A stretch of DNA of 64,000 nt from Woeseiaceae bacterium (GTDB lineage: Bacteria; Pseudomonadota; Gammaproteobacteria; Steroidobacterales; Woeseiaceae): NCBI GenBank assembly GCA_021773035.1, contig JAJFKU010000064.1, positions 1 through 64,000 of the forward strand. The letters are read 5' to 3'. Shown here piece after piece: positions 35,738 through 46,200 of the stretch. The notes under the pieces were generated by a model, which worked only from the letters and a program-made list of their open reading frames with translations, was not told the origin of the DNA and made no database searches. The number at the start of each line of letters is the position of its first letter. Position 1 is the first letter of the stretch. A program made the position numbers and the translations under genes.

Positions 35738-37923
35738 TCCAAATTCCACGCCTGTATGTCATTAGCAACCATTTGGCGAAAATTGCCGCTTTTACTATCC
35801 AGCTCCTCCTGAAGGCTCCTGACCTCAGTCGCGGTGTTTTGCAGTTTCTCAATTTGGTCAAATTCAATGGGGAGAACAACCTGCGCAAAACATGCCTCGT
35901 CGACTGCTGGATATGCAATGCCAATGTTGTTTCTTAGTAGTTGATTAATTACAAAATCGGACTTCAAGAGTTCTGCTAAGAGAAGAGAGTCAATTTTCGT
36001 TGGGCGAAGCACGACGAATCCCGTCGTGCAAACAGCGCCATCGTCGTGCGATGAGACGATACCGATCTTTCTTTGTTCAGGTCGAACTGTCGAGACCAGC
36101 ACATCACTCGCACAAACTTGTTTGCGCGCCCTGCTTGGCGCCTCTTCACAGTTCACCTCTTTGGATTTTACTGATGACGTTAGTGAATCGACATCTGAAA
36201 TCTCGATATAGTCGAAACTGCCAATCGAACGTCGAGGATCAACACGATCAGTTGCTATATCCGCAACATCCGTAAGCAACACATCGCTTTTCCGCGGTCG
36301 CTCTAGCCGCTTGACTAAAACGTCTGACAAATAGGCATGATAGGTGGCATCCCATCTGCGTACGTCTTTTCGAACTGGCGTCCATCGACACTGGTCGCCA
36401 TCTTTACCTGTCAGATAACAATTGGCAACCCGCGGAATGTCGTTCTGCCGAATATTCTGGCGCACCTTGTGCGTACCTTTGGTAATGACCCTGTATCCGA
36501 TGTGATTGCATATCGCGAAGTAAGTCTTTTCTGCCGCTCCCACTCGTTTGGCAAAATGCAGAATCGACGTCTTCGCCGTGGTTCCAGCAATAGAGAAAGT
36601 TTCTGCGGGGAATGAAATTACCGATCGAACTGCGATTTCATCGTACATTCCTTTACGAAGGTCGCTATAGATGCCACGGTTCGTGAGAATGCTGTCGGGT
36701 ACCACAGTCAGGCATTGACCATCTTCGTTCAGCCAATCCAAATACCGCTCAATAAAAAGCACTTCTGAATTGATCTTTTTGGGTTTCGTCGATGTCCACT
36801 GATCGTAAATTCGGTACTGACCAATGTCAGGCAAAGCAAACTCTGCGCCAAAGGGCGGATTGGTCAATATCAGCCCGACGTTCCCTTCAAGTTTCCTGCC
36901 CAGTACATCATCGTTGTCTTCTCTGGATAGCGAACTCATGCAGTGAAGGTTGACGTTCTCACACCCCGATAAGGCCAGGTTGGCCGTCGCCAACTTAATC
37001 ATTCTCTCGCTCTTGTCGATCCCAACTAGTACTTCATTGGCGAAATTCCGAAGCCAAATCTTGGATTGATCAAGCCCGTGTCTTTTGATTACCAGCGGGT
37101 GTAACGCTCGAATGATCTCCGTAAGAAATGTCCCAACTCCGCAACTCGGATCGAGTATGTGGCCAAATTGACGACAATCTTCTGGGTCGAGGAGCAAGTC
37201 GATCGCTTCATCTGACAACGAATTCAACGCGAGGTCGACCATCAGGCGAACCATCTCGATTGGTGTCAAGTATTGTCCGAGTTGCTTTTCTTGCGAGAAA
37301 GAATCGGCAAGGAACTTGCCGAAGAGTTCATTGAAAATGTCGACGGACAGAGCCTCCTCGAATCGCTCCCATGGAACTAGCTCAAGCGCATCAACAATCT
37401 CAGCAATTAGCTGGTGCTCCTGGTCATTTATGCGAATCTCAAAATGGTCTTGACTCAGCTCTGCTTCCAGCGATGACGGCAAGTAGTTTCGGAGCAAGTG
37501 GTGCGCCTTGCGTACAAACTCCCTGGCAAGCTCAGGTCCTTCGAACTCTTTCTTCAATGAGACCAGGTCAGCTTCACCAAACTTCAATGCTGAAACTTGG
37601 CAGAACAGAATTTTTCCGAGTTCCTCGAGTACCGCATTCCTCGAAGACAGCTTCCCTCTGCGGTGAAAAGACTCTCGAATTTCTTTCAATGCCGCATCGA
37701 AACTCTGGCGAATCTCGGAGTCAGAGTCATCCTTGCTCGATGATTCGATACCTTCGGACAAAGCTATTTGCTGGATTAGACGTTGCGCTTGCACTCGCGG
37801 CTCGGTTTCGTTGTTCGCCCATCGCGAGATCGTAGAAGGATCTACCTTTAATAGGCTCGCCAATGAAGCCTGTGAATAGCCGCCGTGCGACAGCAGAGAT
37901 GACAGGGCCGAAGACACATCCAT
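35734..37923 (-). CDS. HTH-fused N-6 adenine DNA methylase with specificity domain
   Basis: 729 residues. Residues about 8-50 form an XRE-type helix-turn-helix (YSQASLASLLKVDPSTISRW). The middle is a HsdM-like gamma-type methylase: a helical N-terminal subdomain, SAM motif I at LDPSCGVGTF (257-266) and catalytic NPPF (355-358). The last 200 residues resemble an HsdS target-recognition domain with RNNIGIAYPAVDEACFAQVV and a terminal coiled helix (SLQEELDSKSGNF). It thus joins regulator, methylase and specificity in one chain, paired with a separate convergent nuclease. The N-terminal HTH could autoregulate through the repeats at 37921-38058. Confidence 0.88.
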   Translation of the reverse strand: MDVSSALSSLLSHGGYSQASLASLLKVDPSTISRWANNETEPRVQAQRLIQQIALSEGIESSSKDDSDSEIRQSFDAALKEIRESFHRRGKLSSRNAVLEELGKILFCQVSALKFGEADLVSLKKEFEGPELAREFVRKAHHLLRNYLPSSLEAELSQDHFEIRINDQEHQLIAEIVDALELVPWERFEEALSVDIFNELFGKFLADSFSQEKQLGQYLTPIEMVRLMVDLALNSLSDEAIDLLLDPEDCRQFGHILDPSCGVGTFLTEIIRALHPLVIKRHGLDQSKIWLRNFANEVLVGIDKSERMIKLATANLALSGCENVNLHCMSSLSREDNDDVLGRKLEGNVGLILTNPPFGAEFALPDIGQYRIYDQWTSTKPKKINSEVLFIERYLDWLNEDGQCLTVVPDSILTNRGIYSDLRKGMYDEIAVRSVISFPAETFSIAGTTAKTSILHFAKRVGAAEKTYFAICNHIGYRVITKGTHKVRQNIRQNDIPRVANCYLTGKDGDQCRWTPVRKDVRRWDATYHAYLSDVLVKRLERPRKSDVLLTDVADIATDRVDPRRSIGSFDYIEISDVDSLTSSVKSKEVNCEEAPSRARKQVCASDVLVSTVRPEQRKIGIVSSHDDGAVCTTGFVVLRPTKIDSLLLAELLKSDFVINQLLRNNIGIAYPAVDEACFAQVVLPIEFDQIEKLQNTATEVRSLQEELDSKSGNFRQMVANDIQAWNLD

Positions 37924-37953
37924 TTGTGGACCTCGCTAAGTTAAATGAGATGC

Positions 37954-38058
37954 GATCCTGCAGGGATGTGCGTTGCAAGAGACGCAGCCATTTGTGAGCG
38001 TAATCATGAAAAACCAGCGGTGATCGTACAGGGATGTGTAGTGCAATTGCAAGACACG
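37954..38058. repeat. Imperfect ~68-bp direct repeat upstream of the methylase gene
   Basis: The core ACAGGGATGTG/GCAGGGATGTG preceded by GATC and followed by TGCAAGA(G/C)AC occurs at 37954-37984 and 38022-38058. Each is also preceded by a CATTTGTG word at 37921 and 37989. The period is about 68 bp. The first CATTTG overlaps the start codon of the methylase gene. They may be binding sites for its HTH domain or remains of a mobile-element end. Confidence 0.55.
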
Positions 38059-38120
38059 AAGGTGACGTGCATATTTGAGATTGCGCGAGGAATAAGCACT
38101 TCAGCTGCTTTTGCAAGCAG

Positions 38121-38216
38121 TCACACAAGCTCCACGGCCGCACGCAGCATATCATCGTTAGCATCAATGTAACGTTGCGTCGTGCTGAGGTGATTGTGCC
38201 CGGTTACAGACTGCCG
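38121..38216 (-). pseudogene. C-terminal remnant of a tyrosine recombinase (integrase)
   Basis: The leftward frame reads RQSVTGHNHLSTTQRYIDAN followed by DDMLRAAVELV and a stop at 38121-38123. GH-x(n)-TTQRYID is the C-terminal His and catalytic Tyr motif of phage/XerC-type recombinases, and the length after the Tyr fits the family. Upstream the frame runs into the 3' end of the OmpA-repeat gene, so the first 90% is missing. It marks the right-hand edge of the accessory segment that carries the restriction-modification genes. Confidence 0.72.
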
Positions 38217-41200
38217 GTTACGTTCAGGAAGACACCCTGATGGTCGAATGCAAGATCGGTCAGATCAGTTGAGAAATCAGTGAAATTGTAGCCTAGCCCG
38301 ACTTTCAGGTAATCGCCGAAGTAACGCGACACAGTGGTCAGCAAGCCGCTGCGGCTTTCATTCAGGTCGGGCATGTCCAGCAGTCGGACCTCACCCATCA
38401 ATTCCCACTTGTCGCGGAACTGGTAATCGGCACGAAGCACGTACAAATTGGCGTTGTTATCAAAAAATGTCGGGTCGTCACGATCAAGACTGATTTGACC
38501 GAGGCGGTAGGCGTACTTGCCACCGACGGATACCTGCGGTGTCAGATCGTAGCTAATATCGACTGCTGCTATGTGACTCTTTTGAATGAATTCAGCGGCA
38601 ATATTCTGCAGCGTAACCTGGTCGGTCGTTGGCACATTGTAGAAATACGTGTACTTGAGCATTGCATTCAGGCGGTCATTGTTTATCGGCCGATACGCAT
38701 AACCGGCAACGGCCTCGGTGAAACCGCCGTCATAAAATGTGCCCAGTGAGCTTTCGCTCTCTGAATGATTCAGCTTGCCAATGATGCGGCCTGATAGTCC
38801 CATCTGATACTTGAGGCTGTTACGAAACAACCATGTCTTGCGCTCGTTCCGACTGAGATCCAACTGTTCAACATCGTCGTTGCGATACTCGATACCACTA
38901 ACAAGCTGAATATCGCCGGTAGAAAAGCCGATTTGCACCCCAGTCGCAAGCCGCTCGGTTTCGGCGCCGGTAAACGTGTCGCGTAATGTGCCGATATCGG
39001 TGTTCAACCCGACGCTCCACCTGTCGCCCGGTGCCAGGCTTACGCCGGTCGAATGCGTCAATCCAGTCATCGTTTCGCTGCGCTGATAGCGCTCTTCGAG
39101 GTACACGCTCGCACTATCAGAAAATCTGGATTTGACGCCGGCGATGAGGTTTCCCTGACTGCCGCGTATCGTGTTCATGCCGTTGTCGGCGCGTTCATTT
39201 TCCAACGTATAGTTAAGGTACAAACTGGTATCGGCCGAGTATTTGTAGTTCGTGCCAACACGCCCACCTGCACCAAGATCACCACTGGATACTTCGGCAT
39301 CGACACGCAGTTTCTCGGAAAACCGCATGGCCCCGCCAACACCCGCGCGCGCATTCTTCTCGCGAGTACCGGTTGACGACACTGTGTCCTGGACGAAGCT
39401 GTACAGGTTCCAGTCCGCCTTCGAGTCGTAGCCAACCTGGACCACGGCGTCGGCCCGCTTGCCTTCATCCTGAGTTAGCGGTACGACGATTGAGTTATCC
39501 AAACGTTCGTCTTCGCGATAAGCGATGCTGACATCCCAGCGTTCACTGGCTTGGTACCCGAAACTGAATTCCTGTGAACTCGTATCAATGCCGACCAATT
39601 GACTGCGATCGTCAATCTTCGCACCAAAGATGAATCGGTCAAGGAACGGAATGCTGACGGTACCGCCGTAGTTCTTGACGTCGGTAAGTGCCGTCAGTCC
39701 CGGTGCCGAGTAACCCGCATCGACTTCCTGCACATACAATGTCATCCGCGCATCAACGCCGACGTCTACAACATCGATCAGGCGCAAGCCAATATCCGCA
39801 CGATTCGCATCTGCCTTCGCGTTCAAGAACAGTCCGGAGTCGTAACTGCTAAACTCAAAACCACCGTCCGTTGAGATCAGCGGCATAGAGAGTAGCCCTT
39901 CACTTCGCGCTTGCTGCACTTTGAGCCACGAATCTGCTGACAATCGGGCAGTCAGGTCAACTGCTTGCAATGTGCTGTCCTCACCGTCCTGTTCATTGAC
40001 ATTGGAAGTCACGCCCAGCTTGACGCGGTCGCCAAACCAGTAGTGTGCCTGGCCGCCGACCGACAGAGCGTCGATCGTGTCGAAACCAGGACTGTATTCA
40101 TAGCGTACGACGAGGTAGGCCTCGTCGCCCGATACCGCACCGCTGCGTACCAGCAAATTGTCGTCTGCTGTTGAGGCCAGCGGCTCGTTGAGAACGACGC
40201 GTCCCTGCAGGTAGTCAATGTCGTAGTCGATCATCGGCGTCAGGTTCACGACGCCGCTTACTATGCCTGACGCCTTATCACGCAATTCGATACGGACGCG
40301 CTCTGAGCCGCTAAGAAGGTCCTGTCGACGCAGGAAATACAGCGAGCCGCCTGTGCCTCTGAATTCCTCGCGGCTTCCGATGGTGCCCGGCTCTGCAGCG
40401 AATACATCAGCTGCATATTTTTGTTCGCCAAAATCCGTCGTCGCATCAGACTGATAGTGGACGTTCGCGCCATACAGTCCACGGTCGACATGCGCCAGCT
40501 CATTGTTGACGTAGCCAACCTTGAAGTTACCCCACTGACCGTAGTTGTCATCCTGGCTGACGCGCACAAAGAACTTGCCCATCGTCGGCGCCATCTCGGC
40601 GACAGTGCTGTCGTCGCCAAATGTCGGGTAGTAGTACTTTTCATCAATTCGGCGGAAGAAGGCGTCCGGCGACTTATCCATGAAGCCGCTGAAAATATCC
40701 TCAATCGAACCCTCACGCGTATCGGCACTGGCCATTACACGCCAGTGATCGCCGAATTTTCCGTTCACGAAAAATGCCAACCGACCGTCAACGTTCGAGT
40801 TCGGGTCGAAGCTTGCGTTCGCACCCTGCAATAAATCGATTGGGCCATTGCTCTTGGTACCCGACACTGTCAGGTCAGCCATACCGACATAGAACCAGTC
40901 ATTATTTTCGAATTCGAGGTCACGAAGATAAAGCTCACCGCGCCCTTCCTTATCGAGAACAGCAACTTCTACCGTATGCAGCCCCTGCGGCAATATCTCT
41001 TCAGCGATGAATTCGCCTTTATCATTGACAGGTATTGGACGACCCGCAACCCAGACTTCCTGCTCAGCGTTGATTCCGCTGCCACGGACGCTCACCGTAC
41101 CGCTGCTGAGTCCAATGTTCTGCAGTCCAAGGCGATTTTCGCCGTACGCCGCAAAGAGGTGAGCATTTGGGTCGAACGGATCCATAATATCGAGCGGCTC

Positions 41201-43297
41201 GATGTCATCAACCTCAAGGTCATCGTCGTAGTCGATCCAGAGTGGCTGCGGCTCGGTTTCATCAAAATTGTCGTCATCGCCGTAGGCTCTCAGCACATAA
41301 GCCAGTTTTTCGACCGGGGCTCGGAAACTATCCCTGGTTGGACGCCAGCGAGAAGTCCCATCGACCTTCAGCGCAATAACATCCAGGGGTTCGCTTTCAA
41401 GCGACTGACCTGTTTCAAACACACGAATTTCGGCGCGATCGACAAAGTGCGAATAGTTGGTATACATCCGAAACTGAACATCGGATGAGAACCTTTGGTC
41501 GTCATCCAGTTCAACCACGGTAATTCTTTGTGGTTTGGCTGACACGCTGAGCCTCGGGGCTGATCGCAGGTTATCGTAGCCGAACTGGATATCGGCATTC
41601 GCCATTGCCACGTCAGTACATCGTTGAATGTCTGACGAGCTGCGCTTTGGATCATCAATCGGTTTGCCGTCAACAGTAATACGCATGAGATTCAAGCCCA
41701 GCGGATTCTCGGGGCTCAGCTCACGTGTCATGCGGGTAATATCGACCCCCTCGTAGTCATCAAGAACCGCGAGCTCGTCATAAACGACCTGAACCGCTAC
41801 GTGCGAGGTTTCGCCCTGAACGAAGCCTGCATTGACAACATCGTCTGAGTGCACGTAACCACGACCCTCGAATTCGACCTGCTCAACTTCAAGCCCCATG
41901 TCAGCGGCGATCTTCTCCATCGCGCGTCGGGCGCGTGATGCAGACAGCCCGATGTCATCTTCGTAGACTCCCGCGACTCGGCGCGTCAGGCGTTCGTTGC
42001 GCGTATAGCCAAGAAAACGTAAGCGTGGCCGGATCTCGTCAGCAACATCCAGTAGTCCACGTCGCAATACGTCCGTGTAACCCGCCCGGATAGCCGGGTC
42101 ACCGTCTGTGAAGTTAATGTCGGCGATTGTGCCCCACGGAGGATCGTAAACCTTGGTCACCATTTCGGCGCCCGCATCCCCTGGACACATTTGCGGCTCG
42201 TCCGGCAGGTCCTGCAGCGGGTCGTCATACCAGAACTCGACCTCCACGCGCCGGTTAAGCTCCCGGCCCTGCATAGTCTGATTCGATGCCAGTGCCTTCT
42301 CGGCGCCGCGACCATCACTTTCTATGCTCTCGGTCGACAGGTCCAGGCTGTCCTGAATAGCAAGCGCTACGCGTCGTGCGCGTGCTTTCGATAAACCAAC
42401 GTGATCTCCGTAGATACGTTCGGTACGCCCTGTCAGTGGCGCCTCGTCGGTATAGCCGACGAATTTGACGACGACGTTTTCCTTGTCGTCAAGATTGGCA
42501 AATCCCTGCCGCACGTTTTCTATGAACGATTCGTCAACCTCCATACCTTCCGCAGCGTAATGCAGTGGTGCGATGAGGTTCTGGACACGAGCACGCTTGG
42601 AGTGCCCGTCAACGTATCTCAGCTTACAAACTGTCTCGACTCGACACACCTTCACAGTGGTCACGTCATGTTCGATCAAAATCTCTTCGATACCGAGGCG
42701 ATCACCGAGTTCGTCATACCAGACTTCCACTTCAACCCGCCGGTTTTCGGCGCGGCCCGCTGCAGTTTCATTCGACCCGGCCGGATCAGTGTCTCCCCGC
42801 CAGGAGTACGACACAGCCTCGGGCGGCAAGGCCAATGCTGTCTGCATATACTCCGCGACTTCACCAGCGCGCTCTTGCGACAGGCCCATGTTGTCGGTAT
42901 AGATTCTTACCAGTCGCGGCGACAGTGGTTGATTGTCGGCATGACCTACCAGATGCAAGCGTACATTCATACGATCTTTCATGCCGTCCAGAATCTCAGC
43001 CAGTTTTTCGACCGTACCCTCTGGAATTCGCGCAACGCCTGTTTCGAACAGAATCGGTGCAACAACGTTGTTGAGCTTGATCGTTTCCAAGGCATCGACA
43101 AGCGTCTCGCGAACTTCAATTTCGTCGCTCGCCTCGGTGGCGAGCCGGTTCGGGTCAAGCGTCCACTCTGTAAAGTCGATGTCGGTGGACAGATGCCGTT
43201 CCACAGCTTCGCCCATCGCTGTCTCATCGACATCCTGCGCGAGCGTTGCGAACGGCATCATGGACGCCAATAAAACGAGGTTAACGAGCCTGTTCAT
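38204..43297 (-). CDS. Giant outer-membrane protein: three OmpA-like modules plus beta-barrel
   Basis: 1697 residues with a signal peptide (LVLLASMMPFATLAQD). Three OmpA-like modules follow, at about 80-195, 235-358 and 390-508. Each has the VxxxGxxD strand (VGHADNQPLS, VGYTDEAPLT, LGYTRNERLT), the LSxxRAxxV helix and the NRRVEVEVWYD-type end. A beta-rich middle (about 560-860) precedes a C-terminal region of many amphipathic strands (about 870-1697) ending in a Leu residue, consistent with an outer-membrane barrel. The start overlaps the stop of the DUF11 gene by 4 nt. The pair is the last part of the energised envelope gene set. Probably it anchors or exports the DUF11 protein; this is inference. 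Confidence 0.8.
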   Translation of the reverse strand: MNRLVNLVLLASMMPFATLAQDVDETAMGEAVERHLSTDIDFTEWTLDPNRLATEASDEIEVRETLVDALETIKLNNVVAPILFETGVARIPEGTVEKLAEILDGMKDRMNVRLHLVGHADNQPLSPRLVRIYTDNMGLSQERAGEVAEYMQTALALPPEAVSYSWRGDTDPAGSNETAAGRAENRRVEVEVWYDELGDRLGIEEILIEHDVTTVKVCRVETVCKLRYVDGHSKRARVQNLIAPLHYAAEGMEVDESFIENVRQGFANLDDKENVVVKFVGYTDEAPLTGRTERIYGDHVGLSKARARRVALAIQDSLDLSTESIESDGRGAEKALASNQTMQGRELNRRVEVEFWYDDPLQDLPDEPQMCPGDAGAEMVTKVYDPPWGTIADINFTDGDPAIRAGYTDVLRRGLLDVADEIRPRLRFLGYTRNERLTRRVAGVYEDDIGLSASRARRAMEKIAADMGLEVEQVEFEGRGYVHSDDVVNAGFVQGETSHVAVQVVYDELAVLDDYEGVDITRMTRELSPENPLGLNLMRITVDGKPIDDPKRSSSDIQRCTDVAMANADIQFGYDNLRSAPRLSVSAKPQRITVVELDDDQRFSSDVQFRMYTNYSHFVDRAEIRVFETGQSLESEPLDVIALKVDGTSRWRPTRDSFRAPVEKLAYVLRAYGDDDNFDETEPQPLWIDYDDDLEVDDIEPLDIMDPFDPNAHLFAAYGENRLGLQNIGLSSGTVSVRGSGINAEQEVWVAGRPIPVNDKGEFIAEEILPQGLHTVEVAVLDKEGRGELYLRDLEFENNDWFYVGMADLTVSGTKSNGPIDLLQGANASFDPNSNVDGRLAFFVNGKFGDHWRVMASADTREGSIEDIFSGFMDKSPDAFFRRIDEKYYYPTFGDDSTVAEMAPTMGKFFVRVSQDDNYGQWGNFKVGYVNNELAHVDRGLYGANVHYQSDATTDFGEQKYAADVFAAEPGTIGSREEFRGTGGSLYFLRRQDLLSGSERVRIELRDKASGIVSGVVNLTPMIDYDIDYLQGRVVLNEPLASTADDNLLVRSGAVSGDEAYLVVRYEYSPGFDTIDALSVGGQAHYWFGDRVKLGVTSNVNEQDGEDSTLQAVDLTARLSADSWLKVQQARSEGLLSMPLISTDGGFEFSSYDSGLFLNAKADANRADIGLRLIDVVDVGVDARMTLYVQEVDAGYSAPGLTALTDVKNYGGTVSIPFLDRFIFGAKIDDRSQLVGIDTSSQEFSFGYQASERWDVSIAYREDERLDNSIVVPLTQDEGKRADAVVQVGYDSKADWNLYSFVQDTVSSTGTREKNARAGVGGAMRFSEKLRVDAEVSSGDLGAGGRVGTNYKYSADTSLYLNYTLENERADNGMNTIRGSQGNLIAGVKSRFSDSASVYLEERYQRSETMTGLTHSTGVSLAPGDRWSVGLNTDIGTLRDTFTGAETERLATGVQIGFSTGDIQLVSGIEYRNDDVEQLDLSRNERKTWLFRNSLKYQMGLSGRIIGKLNHSESESSLGTFYDGGFTEAVAGYAYRPINNDRLNAMLKYTYFYNVPTTDQVTLQNIAAEFIQKSHIAAVDISYDLTPQVSVGGKYAYRLGQISLDRDDPTFFDNNANLYVLRADYQFRDKWELMGEVRLLDMPDLNESRSGLLTTVSRYFGDYLKVGLGYNFTDFSTDLTDLAFDHQGVFLNVTGSL

Positions 43298-46200
43298 TGC
43301 TCACCCCCCTGCTGTCGCTTGACGGGTCCGCCCAGGCGCCAATGAATTTCGGGTTCGATGACAAGTTCGTAACAACAGCCGGTCTCTTCCCAGGCGCTGG
43401 TGATCTGAGACTTCAGGATAGCCAGTCGCTGCTCGACCAGTGCCTCAGGTTCAACGTCGGCAACATAGGACAGGCGTAACGTAGCCGGTGATTTTTGCAG
43501 TTCTTCGAGCAACAGACTTATTCGCGGCACCCACTGTTGTCGCATTGTGGTCGAGTCCGGCTCAAACACAGCGTCGGCAACATCGAGTCCGACAACGCGA
43601 TGAATCGACGCGCCAAAATTCATTCGCAGCGATTTACCACGCGTAGCACGCTGCACCTGCACCGGACGGGTCGATGGGCGGAATCCGCTCGGCAGCGTGC
43701 GGTCGTCTATCTTGAGAACGAAGTTGCTGCCGCGACTCTCATTCGGAACGATTGCGCAGGTAATGTGATAACGACCGTATGAATCCGTGCTGGCGACCAG
43801 GCCTCTGGCCGTTACAAGTCGCACGGCTGCAAGCCCCTCTTCCCCTGCGTCCTGATAGCCGTCGCGATTTGCGTCGTTGAATACTTTGCCGGTCACGTCA
43901 GTGCAGTCGAACGTCGGGTCCGGAATTATTCGTACAGTCGCCGATGCTTCCTCGGATATCGCGCTGCCAAGGATCGAATTCACTACCTGCGCACGATTGG
44001 CGAACTCACCTTCGGTGACGCCGGCACCTGCCGCGAGCAGCAGTTTGATCGTGTGTCGGCCATCCACATCGAGAGTGAAGTCCGACCAGACAAGTTCGCG
44101 GCCAACAATTGTTGGTTCAAGCGGCTGGTCATCGAAACGTGCGGACCCTTCTATGTACCGGAACCCTGCCGGGAATCGGTCGATGACATTGACGTCCTGC
44201 AAGGCAACGCCGAAGGTATTGCTGATCGTGATCACATAAGGAACCAGCTGCCCCCGGGTCACGTTCAGCATTGGGGTCGTCTTGGTGATCGCCACCGCCC
44301 CACCGAGCCGTGGGTCCAGTGGCAGGTGGTTGTTAAACAACTGGCTTGAACCCGGCGACTGGCTCGAGTCCAGGCTGACGAAGAGATAATAATCCGTTGC
44401 TGAGTCTTGGGCAGGCACAGATGCTGGCGGTGCGAACTCGGATGACTGCGCCTCGCAGGTCTGCAGAGTGCCAGCAACCGCATCTGCCGCCGAGCCCGGG
44501 CACGACGGGACGTCAAACGGCAGTGTTGTTTCATCTGACGACGGTGGAATCAGCAGCGAAACACCCGGCACAAAGCTTACGTCAGGGGCGGTAACCTGCA
44601 GCAGATAGTTCAGACCACTCGGACACGCAGGGTCTGAGAAATTGATATCGAATTTGTAGTAACCGCTGCCGACTGTCACCTGACCCTGATGATTCGGATC
44701 ATCGAAACAGGCGGCCGGGAGCGGTACTCCGTTTCGGGCGTCGACGAGCGTTACCGTCGCACCGTTGACAGGAGTTCGTGCGACCGAATCATAAATCACA
44801 CCATTCGGGTCAACCGGCATGTTCAGCGCAAGAAGGTTGCTGCCCTCCTGTACGTCGATGTCGTCGATTCGTTGCTGGCCGTCGGTGAAGTCAGAGTCTG
44901 TTTGACCCAGTAAGGCCGTTGTCGATACTGCGCCCGGCGCGCTGAAACGCAGCGTATACGTCTGACCGCTCGCGTAGTTTGGAGTGACGTTAGCGAAAAG
45001 ATAGTAGCCGTCGGCATTGGTGACCATTGACCTGACTGGCTGATCGTCCAGCAATAGCTCCACGAGCCAGCCTTCCAGCGATCGCTCGATGCCACCGGGC
45101 GTGTTGTCATGATCGGCGTCATGCCAGACATCGCCGCTTAACATACCGGCATTCGGCATCGCGCCGACGTCGATCATTATCGTTGCTTCTGCCGTCTGTT
45201 CCGGATCGTCCCAATAGACGCGCGCGGTATTGACGATCGTCGTGCCTTCAACGAGATTCGGATTGATGATGGCTCGAAAGCGCAATACCGCAGTCTCACC
45301 GGGGCCAAGCGCACCGTAAGTCGCGTAGTAGTCGGCTGTGATTACGGGGGCAGCGAAGCTGACGCCCGCTGCTAATCCGTTCAAAGTTGCCGACTGATCG
45401 ACGTAAGTCAAATAGTCCGGATTCGTCTCATCAAGGTCATCGCGAATCGTGACGAACAACGCAGGAACCAGGCCAATGTTTTGCACAGTCACGACGTATT
45501 CCAGCGTCGCTCCGGCGATCGCCGCCCCGCCCCCGACGACGGAGAGTTCCTTGACGATCGTCAGTGCCTGGGCGTCGCCCACAACGACGACCGTTGGTTC
45601 AGGACCCGTTGCCGGATTGCCATCGCCGTCGGTCAGGAGATTCGCGACCTCGGCGCTGTAGACCGTGGCCTGATTCACAATCAGGCTGCCGCGTGCAGCG
45701 TCGGTATTGACGAGCAAGTCAAACTGTACAACCGCAGATTCGCCGGGAGAGAGCACGCCTTCACCGGGTCCTGGCAGCGGTAAATCCGTAGAACTGACGT
45801 CGATTCGCGCCGCAAGCGGGAACACGCCGCCATCCGGGCGACCGATGGGCGCGCCATTCAGCGTCGTGCTGTCGGCAACGTAAGAAGTATAGGCAGGCAC
45901 ATCATCGAACAGTTCGACAATCGTCGCAGGCACGCTGCCATTGTTATACACCGTGATTGTGTAACGCAGCGTATCGTCAGGATCGACAATACCTGGTGAA
46001 CCGTTGTCGATCTGTAGCGCCGCAGACTTCACAGCGAATAGCAGCGGGAAGTTGCCAACCACATCAAGCGTCGGATCGTCGGCCACTTCGGTTCTCGGAT
46101 CATCAGACGGTATATCCGCGATGCCCTGATCGACCGCGCTGACGAATGCCTGGTTCGATATGACAGTTCCATCCGCAACGCCCGCGTTGACAACAACGTC

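Noticed and set aside
38121-38216. Reading the integrase tail as part of an intact recombinase gene
   Set aside because: The upstream sequence is the antisense-free 3' end of the OmpA-repeat gene in another frame; no R-H-R catalytic residues are present before the GH motif.
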